44,596 bases of DNA from a candidate division CPR3 bacterium 4484_211. Its GTDB lineage: Bacteria > Patescibacteriota > 4484-211. The stretch lies in the NCBI GenBank assembly GCA_002084955.1, contig MZGJ01000003.1, positions 1 through 44,596 of the forward strand, in the 5' to 3' direction. The translations under genes were made by a program, and so were the position numbers. Below are positions 18,993-29,179 of this stretch, in pieces (position 1 is the stretch's first letter; each line of letters starts with the position of its first letter). The notes under the pieces were generated by a model, which saw nothing but the letters and a program-made list of their open reading frames with translations, made no database searches and was not told the origin of the DNA.

Positions 18993-19073
18993 TATTAATT
19001 GTTAATTGTTAATTGCCAATTGTCTTTATCCTCCCTCCCTTTATCAACCATCAACAATTAACAATCAGCATTT

Positions 19074-20348
19074 TCACTTTAGGAATCCATCATAATCCCT
19101 CATGACCATCATGGATTCCAGTTGTTTAGCCGTCTCCACAATTACCGAAACTACAATTAAAATCCCCGTACCTCCCAGTCTCATTGTCGCCACCCCGGTA
19201 ACCTTTGGAGTGATCATTGGCAAAACGGCAATCAATCCCAGAAAAACAGCCCCAACTAATGTAATTCTGCCAACCACGCGATTTAAGAAATCCACCGTAG
19301 CTCTGCCCGGACGAATACCGGGAATAAATCCACCCTGTTTTTGGATATTCTCCGCCACCTCCTGGGGATTGAACTGAACAGCGGTATAAAAATAGGTAAA
19401 ACCCACCACCAGCAAAAAATACAGAATCCCGTACACCAGCTGATTGCTTAAAACCTCCACCACAGCTTGAGACAAACTTGATATCCACCCCCAAGAGACA
19501 TTACTCAAGAAACTAGCCGCCATATTTGGCAGTAAAAGCAAAGACATGGCAAAAATTATCGGCATCACCCCCGCCTGATTCAACCGCAGAGGTAAATGAG
19601 TGGCCTGTCCGCCATAAATCTTCCGCCCCCGGACCCTTTGGGCGTATTGGATAGGAACCTCCCTCTGCGCCTCACTGGTTAAAACAATCCCCCCGATAAC
19701 CGACACCACCATCGCCAAAAACAATATCAGATTAAAAAAATCCCTGCCGGTCTGCACCAGCAGAGTCTGGACAAAAGAAACCGACATCCCCGAAAGAATA
19801 CCCGTAAAAATTAAAACAGAAATTCCGTTTCCCACTCCATGTTCATTAACCAATTCCCCCAACCAAATCATAAATACAGCTCCCGTCACCAACGAGATCA
19901 TCATCATGGCCACCCTGCTCCAAGACAGCTCGGCAACAATCCCCTGATTTCTCAGCAAAAAATATATCCCCAACGACTGCACCAGAGCTAAGGGAACGGT
20001 GAGAATCCGTGCATACTGATTAATCTTGCGCTGGCCATCCTTGTCTTCTTTAGCCATCTTCTCTAAAGACGGAAAAACCATCGTCAGCAACTGGAGAACA
20101 ATGGTTGCGTTAATAAAGGGATTTAAACCCAAAGCCACCACCGAGAAATTGCTCAAGGCCCCACCCGAAAACATATTTAGCAATCCCAAAAAAGCATTCC
20201 TGGCAAATAGATCGCGAAAAGCCTTAATATCCACGCCCGGCAGCGGAATATGTGCCAGAAAACGAAAAACGGTAATAACCATCATAGTAAGCAAAAGTTT
20301 GTTACGAAGCTCCTGATTGCGGAAAATTGACCTGAGTGTAGCTATCAT
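19074..20348 (-). CDS. secY: Protein translocase subunit SecY
   Basis: FRFLAHIPLPGVDIKAF; GGQATHLPLRLNQAGVMPIIFA; FIPGIRPGRATVDFLNRV. Confidence 0.97.
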   Translation of the reverse strand: MIATLRSIFRNQELRNKLLLTMMVITVFRFLAHIPLPGVDIKAFRDLFARNAFLGLLNMFSGGALSNFSVVALGLNPFINATIVLQLLTMVFPSLEKMAKEDKDGQRKINQYARILTVPLALVQSLGIYFLLRNQGIVAELSWSRVAMMMISLVTGAVFMIWLGELVNEHGVGNGISVLIFTGILSGMSVSFVQTLLVQTGRDFFNLILFLAMVVSVIGGIVLTSEAQREVPIQYAQRVRGRKIYGGQATHLPLRLNQAGVMPIIFAMSLLLLPNMAASFLSNVSWGWISSLSQAVVEVLSNQLVYGILYFLLVVGFTYFYTAVQFNPQEVAENIQKQGGFIPGIRPGRATVDFLNRVVGRITLVGAVFLGLIAVLPMITPKVTGVATMRLGGTGILIVVSVIVETAKQLESMMVMRDYDGFLK

Positions 20349-20362
20349 TGAGATTTGTTAAT

Positions 20363-20794
20363 TTAACCAACATTCCCGCCCAACTTTTCAATTTGCTCTC
20401 GCGCTCCCCGGCTTACATAAACTCCTCTTACGGAAAACTTTTTCTCCAGCCTGCCGACCGATAAAATTTTTATCCCAAAAGAGCTTTTGCCCGAAACTAA
20501 TCCTTTTTCCTTTAAAACCTCCGGCGTAATTTTACTTCCTGCCCTAAAAAGATTTAGCTTATAAATCGGCAAGGTTTCCGGTCTTCTCTGCCGGCCTTTA
20601 AATCCACGTCCGCGAACAAAAGGAAGACGCTTGGTAAGTTTTAGCTGACCTCCCTCAAAACTAATTTTTACTTTAGATCGGGCTTTTTGCCCCTTCATCC
20701 CTCGGCCGGATGTCTTGCCCCGGCCGCTGCCTATCCCTCTGCCAACACGCTTGGCTCGCTTTTTGACAATTTTGGGTAACGAATGTAACTCCAT
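20363..20794 (-). CDS. rplO: 50S ribosomal protein L15
   Basis: KRVGRGIGSGRGKTSGRGMKGQKAR. Confidence 0.96.
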   Translation of the reverse strand: MELHSLPKIVKKRAKRVGRGIGSGRGKTSGRGMKGQKARSKVKISFEGGQLKLTKRLPFVRGRGFKGRQRRPETLPIYKLNLFRAGSKITPEVLKEKGLVSGKSSFGIKILSVGRLEKKFSVRGVYVSRGAREQIEKLGGNVG

Positions 20795-20796
20795 AT

Positions 20797-21300
20797 CTAT
20801 TGGCTTATTCTTTCATGAGGCTCTTTTATCATTTTTAGAGCCTTAATAGTAGCGTCAAGGGTGCTCTTTTTATTTCTCGTTCCCAAATTTTTCCCCACGA
20901 TATTCTTTATGCCCGCAACCTCAGCCAAGGCCCGCATAGCCCCGCCAATAATTAAACCCGTGCCTTCGGGTGCAGGCTTTAGCAGTACATGCGCCGCTCG
21001 CTGTTTTAGTTCTATCCGATGGGGAATAGTTCGAGCTTCTCCCACCAGCGGCACCGAAATCATTTTCTTTTTTGCCTTCCTCATAGCTTTCTTAATTGCC
21101 GAAAGAACATCTCGGGCACGGCTGTATGACAACCCTACACTTCCCTCCCCATCACCAACCACCGCCAGACAACTAAACCCCAAGCGGTTCCCTCCCTTTG
21201 TTTTCTGGGAAACTCGTTTTATCTCCACTACCTTTTGAAGCAACTTGGGCTCTTCGGCATTATTATCTTCTGTTTTTGCCACTCGTTGTTTTTTAACCAT
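20797..21300 (-). CDS. rpsE: 30S ribosomal protein S5
   Basis: VVEIKRVSQKTKGGNRLGFSCLAVVGDGEGSVGLSYSRARDV. Confidence 0.96.
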   Translation of the reverse strand: MVKKQRVAKTEDNNAEEPKLLQKVVEIKRVSQKTKGGNRLGFSCLAVVGDGEGSVGLSYSRARDVLSAIKKAMRKAKKKMISVPLVGEARTIPHRIELKQRAAHVLLKPAPEGTGLIIGGAMRALAEVAGIKNIVGKNLGTRNKKSTLDATIKALKMIKEPHERISQ

Positions 21301-21659
21301 CAGAAAATTAATCCTCCTTTCCTGGCGCCCTCGGCCAATGCCCTAATCCTCCCATGAAAGCGGTAGGCTCCGCGGTCAAAAACAATTTTTTCTATCCCCG
21401 CTTCCGACGCCTTTCCCGCCAATAATTCCCCAACCAAAAAAGCCGTCTCCGTTTTCGTTCGCTTAACTTTTCCCTCGCGGAGCTGCTGATCACAGGCAGA
21501 AACCAAGGTAACACAAGACTCGTCATCAATAAGCTGGGCATAAATGTGCTTGTGGGAACGGAATACCGAAAGACGCGGACGCTCTTTTGTTCCCTGTATT
21601 TTAGAACGCACCCGGCGCTGTCTTTTTTGGCGTTGTTTTGTTCTGTCCTTGGTTTTCAT
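21300..21659 (-). CDS. rplR: 50S ribosomal protein L18
   Basis: [31 protein letters not shown]...[24 protein letters not shown]. Confidence 0.96.
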   Translation of the reverse strand: MKTKDRTKQRQKRQRRVRSKIQGTKERPRLSVFRSHKHIYAQLIDDESCVTLVSACDQQLREGKVKRTKTETAFLVGELLAGKASEAGIEKIVFDRGAYRFHGRIRALAEGARKGGLIF

Positions 21660-22219
21660 GCTTTACCAGCCGCCCCGGCTCCCACCGCCTTGGCCGCCTT
21701 CCCGGCTTTTCTCTTTATTACTTCACCAACATATCTTATTCCAGTTCCCTTATAAGGCTCAGGAGGACGGACAGCGCGAATGCTTGCCGCCGTCTGATGA
21801 ACTAGATGTTTGTCAATTCCCTCCAGCCTAATCTTAGACTTTTCCACCGAAACATTAACCCCGCGAGGAATAGTACATTCCACCGGGTGGGAAAACCCCA
21901 CCTGGAGTATTAATCTATCTCCCTTCACCTCAGCACGGTAACCCAAACCAACCAACTCCAATTCCTTCACATAACCCTCCTTAAGTCCTATGACAGCATT
22001 CTGCAGAATTGACCTCCAAGTTCCATGTAGCGCGCGAGTCTGCTTGTCATTACGCCTCCTCTCCACCTTAATCTCCGATTCCCCCACCAATACCTTGATA
22101 CCATCGGGCAGTAAATAACTAAGCTCACCCTTAGGACCCCTAACCGAGACCCGCCGACCCTCAACTGCCACCTGAATTCCTTCATCAATTGAGATAGGTT
22201 TTTTACCAATTCTAGACAT
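21656..22219 (-). CDS. rplF: 50S ribosomal protein L6
   Basis: [21 protein letters not shown]...; start refined from ORF 21656..22240. Confidence 0.95.
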   Translation of the reverse strand: MSRIGKKPISIDEGIQVAVEGRRVSVRGPKGELSYLLPDGIKVLVGESEIKVERRRNDKQTRALHGTWRSILQNAVIGLKEGYVKELELVGLGYRAEVKGDRLILQVGFSHPVECTIPRGVNVSVEKSKIRLEGIDKHLVHQTAASIRAVRPPEPYKGTGIRYVGEVIKRKAGKAAKAVGAGAAGKA

Positions 22220-22233
22220 ACGGACAAATTGCC

Positions 22234-22626
22234 TTACCACACTTCAGCCAAAAGCTCTCCTCCCAATCCCTTCCTTCTGGCTTCTTCTCCGGTCATTACC
22301 CCTTTAGGCGTGGAAATTAGACAAATCCCATACCCTTCTCTAACATAAGGAATTTTCTTCTTGCCGACATACACCCGGCATCCGGGTTTAGAAATCTGCC
22401 TGAGATCGGTAAATTTTTTCTTTTTCTTATCGTAAAGGTGAACTCTTAACACCGGCTTGCCCTGATGCTCCGTCTTTTTTAGATCCTCAATAAATTTAAA
22501 CTGTTTAAGGACCTTAACAATCTCGTATTTAAACGCGGAATAGGGAATCACCACCTCGGATTTAGAGGCCAGATAGCCATTTTTTATTCTAATCAGTGTA
22601 TCCGCCACCGGATCGGTAATCAACAT
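22234..22626 (-). CDS. rpsH: 30S ribosomal protein S8
   Basis: DPVADTLIRIKNGYLASKSEVVIPYSAFK...GVMTGEEARRKGLGGELLAEVW. Confidence 0.96.
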   Translation of the reverse strand: MLITDPVADTLIRIKNGYLASKSEVVIPYSAFKYEIVKVLKQFKFIEDLKKTEHQGKPVLRVHLYDKKKKKFTDLRQISKPGCRVYVGKKKIPYVREGYGICLISTPKGVMTGEEARRKGLGGELLAEVW

Positions 22627-22635
22627 ACGACAAAT

Positions 22636-22670
22636 CTAAGGCAAAATTGCCGCGGCAATTTTGTCTTTAG
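22636..22670 (-). promoter_or_regulatory. Long hairpin just upstream of the rpsH start codon
   Basis: CAAAATTGCCGCGGCAATTTTG 22-nt perfect palindrome, extended with CTAA..TTAG flanks. Confidence 0.55.
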
Positions 22671-22703
22671 CATTACTAAGATCTTTAACAAATAATCAAA
22701 ATT

Positions 22704-22889
22704 TTACCAGCTGCTTTTTTGCACGCCGGGCAATTCTCCATCCAAAGCCAATAACCTAAAGCAAATTCGGCATAGCTTAAACTTTCTCATATAAGACCCA
22801 GACCGACCGCATACCTGACACCGATTATACTTGCGGGTTTTATACTTTGGCTTCCTTTGTGCCTTAACGACTAACGACTTTTTCGCCAT
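22704..22889 (-). CDS. rpsN: 30S ribosomal protein S14, zinc-binding (type Z)
   Basis: [38 protein letters not shown]. Confidence 0.96.
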   Translation of the reverse strand: MAKKSLVVKAQRKPKYKTRKYNRCQVCGRSGSYMRKFKLCRICFRLLALDGELPGVQKSSW

Positions 22890-22945
22890 TTAAGTTCAAT
22901 ATACAGCCTGCAGACTCTTCTGCGAAATCTGCGCGCCGTGCATCA

Positions 22946-23494
22946 TCATTTGCCTGCTGACTTCAATGGACAACCCAACGCTCTTAACAATTTTTCCGCC
23001 TCCTGATTATTCTTGGCCGTGGTCACAATGGTTATCTGCAATCCACGCAGGCCGCTTACTTTATTGGGATCAACCTCAGGAAAAGCCACCTGTTCCTCTA
23101 AACCCAGCGAATAGTTGCCGCTGCCATCAAATCCCTTCATGTCTAGGCCATTAAAATCTCTCGTTCTCGGTAAAACAATATTAAAGAGTTTGTCAACAAA
23201 CTCGTACATCCGCTCTCTACGCAAAGTAACTCGGCAACCAATAGGCATTCCCTTCCTTAAGCTAAATCCAGAAATAGCCTTCTTAGCCTTGGTGACCGCC
23301 GGCCATTGACCGCTAATCAATTTAAGGTCTTCCATGGCCTGATCCAAACTCTTTTTGTCTTTAACGGCGCGGCCAACTCCCATATTCAAAACCACCTTTT
23401 TTAGCCTGGGCACCTGAAAAGGATTCGAATAGCCCAAGTCTTTTTGCAAAGACGGAAGTATTTTTTTTTGATACAAGTCTTTAAGACGCGACAT
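22946..23494 (-). CDS. rplE: 50S ribosomal protein L5
   Basis: QVPRLKKVVLNMGVGRAVKDKK; RDFNGLDMKGFDGSGNYSLGLEEQVAFPEVD. Confidence 0.96.
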   Translation of the reverse strand: MSRLKDLYQKKILPSLQKDLGYSNPFQVPRLKKVVLNMGVGRAVKDKKSLDQAMEDLKLISGQWPAVTKAKKAISGFSLRKGMPIGCRVTLRRERMYEFVDKLFNIVLPRTRDFNGLDMKGFDGSGNYSLGLEEQVAFPEVDPNKVSGLRGLQITIVTTAKNNQEAEKLLRALGCPLKSAGK

Positions 23495-23560
23495 GGCTTA
23501 CTGCAAAACTACAAGAACATTAGTTTTTTATATTTTAACGATCCGATCTCTGTTACTGTA

Positions 23561-23881
23561 TTACTCGATGATTGCTTTGCATTTCTTACACACCCTAAAC
23601 TTTTCTTTTCTTTTTATCCGGTAACCAACTCTGGTCTTCGCCTTACAGCTGGGACAGACAAGCATCACCTTAGAAACATCAAAGGGCTTGGCAATACTAA
23701 TAATCCCACCGGGCTTTTGCTGAGACTTCTGACGCACATGTTTTTTAACTACGTTTACCCCAGAAATCACCACCTTCCGCAAACGGGGGAGGACTCTCTC
23801 CACCACTCCCTGCCTGCCTGCCGCATTACCACTGATAACTTCAACTTTGTCTCCTTTTTTTATTTTCATTTTCTCAGGCAA
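23561..23881 (-). CDS. rplX: 50S ribosomal protein L24
   Basis: KIKKGDKVEVISGNAAGRQGVVERVLPR (KOW) ... GGIISIAKPFDVSKVMLVCPSCKAKTRVGY. Confidence 0.95.
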   Translation of the reverse strand: MPEKMKIKKGDKVEVISGNAAGRQGVVERVLPRLRKVVISGVNVVKKHVRQKSQQKPGGIISIAKPFDVSKVMLVCPSCKAKTRVGYRIKRKEKFRVCKKCKAIIE

Positions 23882-23939
23882 TAAGCTCTAGGTTATAGTT
23901 TTCCAGCAAGGCGCCTCATCATCCAGCTCCTAATCTGCA

Positions 23940-24308
23940 TCACACAATCTCTGGCGCCATAGAGGCAATTTTATCATACCCCAAATCTTTTATTTCACGA
24001 GCCACAGGCCCAAAAATCCGCGTTCCCAACGGATTACCCTTTTTATCAACAATCACCGCCGCATTATCATCAAAGCGAACATACGAACCATCTTTCCGCC
24101 GATACTCCTTTTTAGTCCTGACAATAAGAGCTCGGACTATTTGAGCTTTTTTTACCGATCCTTCCGGACTGCTAAGTTTAACCACCGCCGAGATAGTATC
24201 ACCAATGCGAGCGTATTTCTTTTTACTAAAGCCCGGAATAGACAGACACATAATCTCTCTAGCTCCACTATTATCGGCAACTTTTAAACGACTGTGCGTC
24301 TGAATCAT
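23940..24308 (-). CDS. rplN: 50S ribosomal protein L14
   Basis: MIQTHSRLKVADNSGAREIMCLSIPG...RIFGPVAREIKDLGYDKIASMAPEIV. Confidence 0.97.
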   Translation of the reverse strand: MIQTHSRLKVADNSGAREIMCLSIPGFSKKKYARIGDTISAVVKLSSPEGSVKKAQIVRALIVRTKKEYRRKDGSYVRFDDNAAVIVDKKGNPLGTRIFGPVAREIKDLGYDKIASMAPEIV

Positions 24309-24367
24309 GGTTAATCAGCTATTTGACTTGCAAATAGCGCACTCACACCAAGTGTAGCCCACAACCT

Positions 24368-24604
24368 CTAAGCATCCAGCTTTTTTATAATTTTCCATCT
24401 CTTTAACTTCGATCTTGGTCTGCTCTCTTCAATAATCACCTCATCCCCTTCCCGAACCCCCAAGCCATCATGAGCATAATACTTTTTCCTCTTTTGAACA
24501 TACTTTTGGTAACGAGGATGCTTAAATTTTCTTACCACCTGAACCACGGCACTCTTTTCCATTTTATTGGAAACAACCGTCCCCTTTAATTTTTTAGCCG
24601 GCAT
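24368..24604 (-). CDS. rpsQ: 30S ribosomal protein S17
   Basis: MPAKKLKGTVVSNKMEKSAVVQVVRKFKHPRYQKYVQKRKKYYAHD; start refined from ORF 24368..24652. Confidence 0.94.
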   Translation of the reverse strand: MPAKKLKGTVVSNKMEKSAVVQVVRKFKHPRYQKYVQKRKKYYAHDGLGVREGDEVIIEESRPRSKLKRWKIIKKLDA

Positions 24605-24815
24605 ATTTTTCCTCCTTTCGTTTCGTATTAAGTACGGTAAGCAAACGGGCAATTTTCTTTTTAAGCTTTTTGATCTGCGAATAATCCTTAAGCTTGTTAA
24701 GACTGTGATCTAGGTTTAACTTGGCCAAATTAAGCCTTAACTCCTGCAACTGCTGGTTTAGGCTGTTGATATCCTTGCTTCTTATTTCTTTTAACCACTG
24801 ACTTGTCTTTTTCAT
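24594..24815 (-). CDS. rpmC: 50S ribosomal protein L29
   Basis: LQELRLNLAKLNLDHSLNKLKDYSQIKKLKKKIARLLTVLNTKR; between rplP and rpsQ. Confidence 0.9.
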   Translation of the reverse strand: MKKTSQWLKEIRSKDINSLNQQLQELRLNLAKLNLDHSLNKLKDYSQIKKLKKKIARLLTVLNTKRKEEKYAG

Positions 24816-25234
24816 TTAGACAAAGAATTTTGCCTGCTAACAATCAATGTCTTCACAGGCAGCTTGTGCTTGGCCAATCTAAAAGCTTCCCGCGCTACCT
24901 TCTCTTCAATACCTGCCAATTCAAATAACAGCATTCCCGGTTTAACCACCACCGCATAGTGGCTAAAAGGACCTTTTCCGGCGCCCATGCGCACTTCGGG
25001 CGGTTTTTTGGTAATCGGCTTGGCCGGAAAAACTCTAATCCACAATTTCCCCGACCGTTTAGTATAATTACGAATCGCCCGGCGAGCCGCTTCAATCTGC
25101 GCCGCGCTAACCCATCCCCGCCCCAACGACTTGAGGCCAAATTCTCCAAAAGAAAGCTTGTTTCCGCGGTAAGCCAGCCCTTTCATCCGACCCCTAAATT
25201 GTCTGCGGTATTTAATCTTTTTAGGTTCAAGCAT
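24812..25234 (-). CDS. rplP: 50S ribosomal protein L16
   Basis: [30 protein letters not shown]...[19 protein letters not shown]. Confidence 0.97.
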   Translation of the reverse strand: MLEPKKIKYRRQFRGRMKGLAYRGNKLSFGEFGLKSLGRGWVSAAQIEAARRAIRNYTKRSGKLWIRVFPAKPITKKPPEVRMGAGKGPFSHYAVVVKPGMLLFELAGIEEKVAREAFRLAKHKLPVKTLIVSRQNSLSK

Positions 25235-25889
25235 AACTTTCCTCCGGTACCAAGTTGAGCCAAATCTTTACCCCCAGCAGGCCATACTTAGTACGGGCCA
25301 CAAGATGAGCATAATCTATATTCGCCGAAATTGTCTGCAGAGGAACACTGCCCTCACTCCATTTCTGCGTCCGGGCAATTCTCACCCCGCCCAGCCGGCC
25401 GCTTAGGGCCACCTTAATACCCTTAACCATCTTTGATTCCATAGCCTTGGCCACCACCTTGTTTACCGCCCGCTTGTAGGGCACTCTACCTTCTATCTGT
25501 TGGCAAATCTCCTCCGCCAGCAAGCGGGCCGAAAGCTGCGATCTTTTGATTTGCTCCACATTGAGCTTAAGTTTCACCTCACCCACATACTTTCTAATCT
25601 CATTTTTTAAAGCCTCTATCCGTTCACCGCCCTTTCCAATAATTAAACCCGGCTTGGCCACCTGAAGGGTAATTACCACATCTCCAGCCGTCCTTTCAAT
25701 AAGCACCGAGACCACGCCCGCCGCCCGCAACTTTTCCTCAATAAAACGCCGAATTTTAAGGTCCTGCAACAGAAGATCGGCATAGTCGTCTTTGCTGTAC
25801 CACCGCGATTTCCAATCTTTATTTACCTGTAATCTAAACCCTAAAGCATTAGTTTTTTGCCCCAAGATAAAAATTTGTTCATTTAGCAT
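25227..25889 (-). CDS. rpsC: 30S ribosomal protein S3
   Basis: GQKTNALGFRLQVNKDWKSRWYS; KPGLIIGKGGERIEALKNEI (KH). Confidence 0.97.
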   Translation of the reverse strand: MLNEQIFILGQKTNALGFRLQVNKDWKSRWYSKDDYADLLLQDLKIRRFIEEKLRAAGVVSVLIERTAGDVVITLQVAKPGLIIGKGGERIEALKNEIRKYVGEVKLKLNVEQIKRSQLSARLLAEEICQQIEGRVPYKRAVNKVVAKAMESKMVKGIKVALSGRLGGVRIARTQKWSEGSVPLQTISANIDYAHLVARTKYGLLGVKIWLNLVPEESYA

Positions 25890-25965
25890 CCCGTTCCTGC
25901 AAACGATCGGCTATTTTCCTACAAGCCGCCGAAAACACTAAATGACAAAATAATAAACGGTTAAA

Positions 25966-26340
25966 TTATTTACGCTCTGCGGGTTTCTTTTCCTTTCCTT
26001 TTATTTCCTTCTCTCCTTCCAGAACCACTCTAATATGGCAATTTCTTTTCCGAATAACATCAGCGCGTCCGCGAGCACGGAACCTTACCCGTCTTACCGT
26101 TGGCGCCGGACTAACCTGTATTTCTTTTATTTTTAAACTCTCCCGTTTTAGCCCGAAATTATTCTCGGCATTGGCCACCGCAGAGTGTAAAACTTTCCGC
26201 ACCGGTACTGCGGCCTTTCTTACAGAAAGAGCCAGTTTATCCAGCGCCTCTTCCACGCCCAGATGTCTAACCACATCCGCCACCACTCGAACCTTCCTAG
26301 GTGATTGCCGAATGTGTTTAGCGCAAGATATAACCTCCAT
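25966..26340 (-). CDS. rplV: 50S ribosomal protein L22
   Basis: IRQSPRKVRVVADVVRHLGVEEAL...NAENNFGLKRESL. Confidence 0.95.
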   Translation of the reverse strand: MEVISCAKHIRQSPRKVRVVADVVRHLGVEEALDKLALSVRKAAVPVRKVLHSAVANAENNFGLKRESLKIKEIQVSPAPTVRRVRFRARGRADVIRKRNCHIRVVLEGEKEIKGKEKKPAERK

Positions 26341-26347
26341 GATAAAG

Positions 26348-26638
26348 TCAGCCTTCTTTTTCCACTGGTTTTACATAACCCTTCTTACTATGGGAGATGA
26401 ACTTCCGCGTCGGGGCAAACTCACCCAATTTATGGCCAACCATCGCCTCGGTCACCAAAATCTCCTGAAAGCTACGTCCATTATGGACAGCAAACCGATA
26501 ACCAACCATTTCTGGAGAAATATCCGAATCACGCGACCAGGTCCTAATAAGATCGCGGCGCCCTTCTTTCTCCATTTTCTTTATTTTCTTGACTAATTTG
26601 GGATCCACATACGGACCCTTTTTGCTTGATCGCGACAT
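26348..26638 (-). CDS. rpsS: 30S ribosomal protein S19
   Basis: [19 protein letters not shown]...[46 protein letters not shown]. Confidence 0.97.
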   Translation of the reverse strand: MSRSSKKGPYVDPKLVKKIKKMEKEGRRDLIRTWSRDSDISPEMVGYRFAVHNGRSFQEILVTEAMVGHKLGEFAPTRKFISHSKKGYVKPVEKEG

Positions 26639-26640
26639 AA

Positions 26641-27462
26641 CTATTTCCTTTTTTTAACAATCAGTCTATTGCTTTTCTTTTTTCTCTTTCTTGTTTTACC
26701 ATAGGCCGGTTTGCCGTAGACCGTGCGCGGATTGCGTCCGGTGCCTGTTCTTCCTTCACCACCCCCATGGGGATGCTCTCCTGCCGGCATCGCCACCCCA
26801 CGAACAGAGGGTCTAATACCCATATGACGGCTGCGGCCTGCCTTACCCAGCTTAACCAGTTTATAATCGGGGTTACTTACCTGACCAATGGTAGCAGAAC
26901 AACTGCTTAAAAACAAACGCCTTTCACCAGAAGGCAGTTTAAGCAGCGAGTACTTGCCTTCATGAGACATAATCACCGCAGACTCTCCGGCAGAACGCAC
27001 TATCTGTCCGCCCTTTCCGGGCTGCAACTCAATATTGTAAACCACAGTTCCCTGCGGCATTTTCCCCAAGGGCATAGCGTTCCCCACCCGAACAGGCGCT
27101 TTTTCTCCGTACATAACCTCATCTCCTTTTTTAAGACCATCCGGAGCCAGCATATAGCGCTTATCTCCATCAGCATAATGCAGGCGCGCAATAAAGGCCG
27201 ATCGATTAGGATCATACTCCAACGCCGCCACGCGAGCCGCTACCCCCTCCTTGTCACGGCGGACAAAATCAATCTCACGGTATAAGCGCTTGTGGCCGCC
27301 GCCTTTATGCCGGACGGTTATTTTGCCCTTGCTCCTGCCCGCCTTTCTTTTTAAACGCCTCGTTTTGGACTTTAGAGGCTTAACATTGTCCAGATGGCTG
27401 TAGTCAACCACCTTTTTAAATCTCATCCCCGGCGATGTGGGTTTATATGTTTTAATCGGCAT
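26641..27462 (-). CDS. rplB: 50S ribosomal protein L2
   Basis: [19 protein letters not shown]...[42 protein letters not shown]. Confidence 0.97.
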   Translation of the reverse strand: MPIKTYKPTSPGMRFKKVVDYSHLDNVKPLKSKTRRLKRKAGRSKGKITVRHKGGGHKRLYREIDFVRRDKEGVAARVAALEYDPNRSAFIARLHYADGDKRYMLAPDGLKKGDEVMYGEKAPVRVGNAMPLGKMPQGTVVYNIELQPGKGGQIVRSAGESAVIMSHEGKYSLLKLPSGERRLFLSSCSATIGQVSNPDYKLVKLGKAGRSRHMGIRPSVRGVAMPAGEHPHGGGEGRTGTGRNPRTVYGKPAYGKTRKRKKKSNRLIVKKRK

Positions 27463-27464
27463 GG

Positions 27465-27764
27465 CTATCCTTTAGATTCTACCTCAAAAACATCTATCTT
27501 TTGCTTGGGATTTATAGTTACCACCGCAAAACGCTTGGATGGACTCATCTTTTTCAATCTGAGCTTGCCCACCCGCCGGCTGTGTCCGCGCCGATTAATT
27601 ACCCTAACCCGATACACTTCCACATTAAACAACTGCTCTACCGCCGCCGCGATATCTCTTTTAGTTGCCTTTTTGTCTACCTCAAAAGTATATTGGTTAA
27701 GCGCTACCCGAGAGGTTGACTTTTCCGTTACCACCGGCCGCTTAATAATTTGATTAATTTGCAT
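27465..27764 (-). CDS. rplW: 50S ribosomal protein L23
   Basis: IIKRPVVTEKSTSRVALNQYTFEVDKKATKRDIAAAVEQLFNVEV. Confidence 0.96.
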   Translation of the reverse strand: MQINQIIKRPVVTEKSTSRVALNQYTFEVDKKATKRDIAAAVEQLFNVEVYRVRVINRRGHSRRVGKLRLKKMSPSKRFAVVTINPKQKIDVFEVESKG

Positions 27765-27912
27765 TATAGTTTAATGTCAGGTAACCAGCTAAAAGTTTGG
27801 CACTTTTTAGATTTAGCGCTAACCTTAGTAAATTTCAAGCACCAAATCTTAAATGTCAAATATCAATATCAAAATTCAAAACCATAGCCTAAAACCCAAA
27901 ACCTGATCTAAA

Positions 27913-28560
27913 TTAACCATCCCGCTTGTTTAAAAACACCTTTTCAATCTCATTCAAGGCAGCTTTTAGGACGACCAATTTTTTGCAATTCAAAACATCG
28001 TAGGTATTTAACAACCTAGCCTCCAAAGTACGCGCCTGCGGCAAGTTTTTAAAAGACTTTTCCACAATTTCGTTGGCCTTTGGCAAAACAAAAAGAGCTT
28101 TCTCGCCCTTGCTTAGATTATTAAAAATACCGGCAGCGGTTTTGGTACTAATTTCTTTCAAGTCCATCTTGTCAACGATCACCAACCGATTCTCTTTAAG
28201 CTGCAGGCTTAGCGCTGAAAATAAAGCCAATCGCTTCATCTTCTTGGGAATTTCCAAACTGAAGTCCCGGGGCCGTTTGGGATGAGCGTGTCCGCCGCCG
28301 ACCCAGATTGGCGATCGTCTGGAACCGTGCCGGGCCCGCCCGGTGCCCTTCTGCCGCCAAGGCTTTTTTCCTCCCCCTCTCACTTCTCCTCTAGACTTTG
28401 TCTTTACCGTTCCCAGCCGCTTATTAGCCAGCCGCACCCGAACCGCTTGCGCCATCAAAGCACGGTTTATTTTAGCCTCAAAAATAGAAGGATTCAACTC
28501 CACCTTCCCCTTTTTTTTACCTTTTTGATCAAAAACATCAACTTGCATAAGAAAATTCAA
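27913..28560 (-). CDS. rplD: 50S ribosomal protein L4
   Basis: TKSRGEVRGGGKKPWRQKGTGRARHGSRRSPIWVGGGHAHPKRPRDF. Confidence 0.96.
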   Translation of the reverse strand: MNFLMQVDVFDQKGKKKGKVELNPSIFEAKINRALMAQAVRVRLANKRLGTVKTKSRGEVRGGGKKPWRQKGTGRARHGSRRSPIWVGGGHAHPKRPRDFSLEIPKKMKRLALFSALSLQLKENRLVIVDKMDLKEISTKTAAGIFNNLSKGEKALFVLPKANEIVEKSFKNLPQARTLEARLLNTYDVLNCKKLVVLKAALNEIEKVFLNKRDG

Positions 28561-28591
28561 AACAGAACTGTGCCGACAAAATAGTATAACT

Positions 28592-29179
28592 TCACTGTTT
28601 TCTAATCACCACCAGCCCCCCCCTATTCCCCGGCACAGCTCCTTTTACCTTCATCAAATGCTTTTCCACATCAAGCTCCATCACTTCCAGTCCTTTCACC
28701 GTGACTTTTTCTCCACCCATCCGTCCAGCCATGCGCTTACCTTTATAAACCCGGGCGGTCCTTTGATCGCCAATAGACCCCGGGGCGCGATGGCGGTCAC
28801 TTTGCCCATGTGTTTTAGGTCCGCCATGAAATCCCCAGCGCTTCACTACCCCCGCAAAACCTTTTCCTTTAGAAATTCCGCTCACCGTAACCAAATCTCC
28901 CGTTGAAAAAACATCCTCTAACTTTATTACCTCGCCAACTTTTACCTTAGCTCCACCGCCATCACGAACCTCCCGCACATAACGCGGGACAGTTTTGCCC
29001 GCTCTTCCCTTCTTGGCCCCCAAACCCAGCTGGACTGCCCGATACCCATCTTTTTCCCTCGTCTTAACCTGGGTAACCACGCAGGGACCAACAGACAAAA
29101 CGGTAACCGGAACCACCGTCCCGTCTTCTTTAAAAATCTGCGTCATCTCCTTTTTTTGACCCAAAAGACCCGAAAGCAT
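28592..29179 (-). CDS. rplC: 50S ribosomal protein L3
   Basis: MLSGLLGQKKEMTQIFKEDGTVVPVTVL; GKGFAGVVKRWGFHGGPKTHGQSDRHRAPGSIG. Confidence 0.97.
   Translation of the reverse strand: MLSGLLGQKKEMTQIFKEDGTVVPVTVLSVGPCVVTQVKTREKDGYRAVQLGLGAKKGRAGKTVPRYVREVRDGGGAKVKVGEVIKLEDVFSTGDLVTVSGISKGKGFAGVVKRWGFHGGPKTHGQSDRHRAPGSIGDQRTARVYKGKRMAGRMGGEKVTVKGLEVMELDVEKHLMKVKGAVPGNRGGLVVIRKQ

Noticed and set aside
24318-24338. Hairpin GCTATTTG-ACTTG-CAAATAGC in the rpsQ-rplN spacer
   Set aside because: Perfect 8-bp stem but AT-rich, no T-tract and inside a co-directional operon; too weak alone to claim function.
27835-27910. Possible fourth copy of the dispersed repeat in the rplW-rplD spacer (CAAGCACCAAATCTTAAATGTCAAAT)
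   Set aside because: Only short similarity in AT-rich sequence and orientation does not fit the other copies; recorded as suggestive only.
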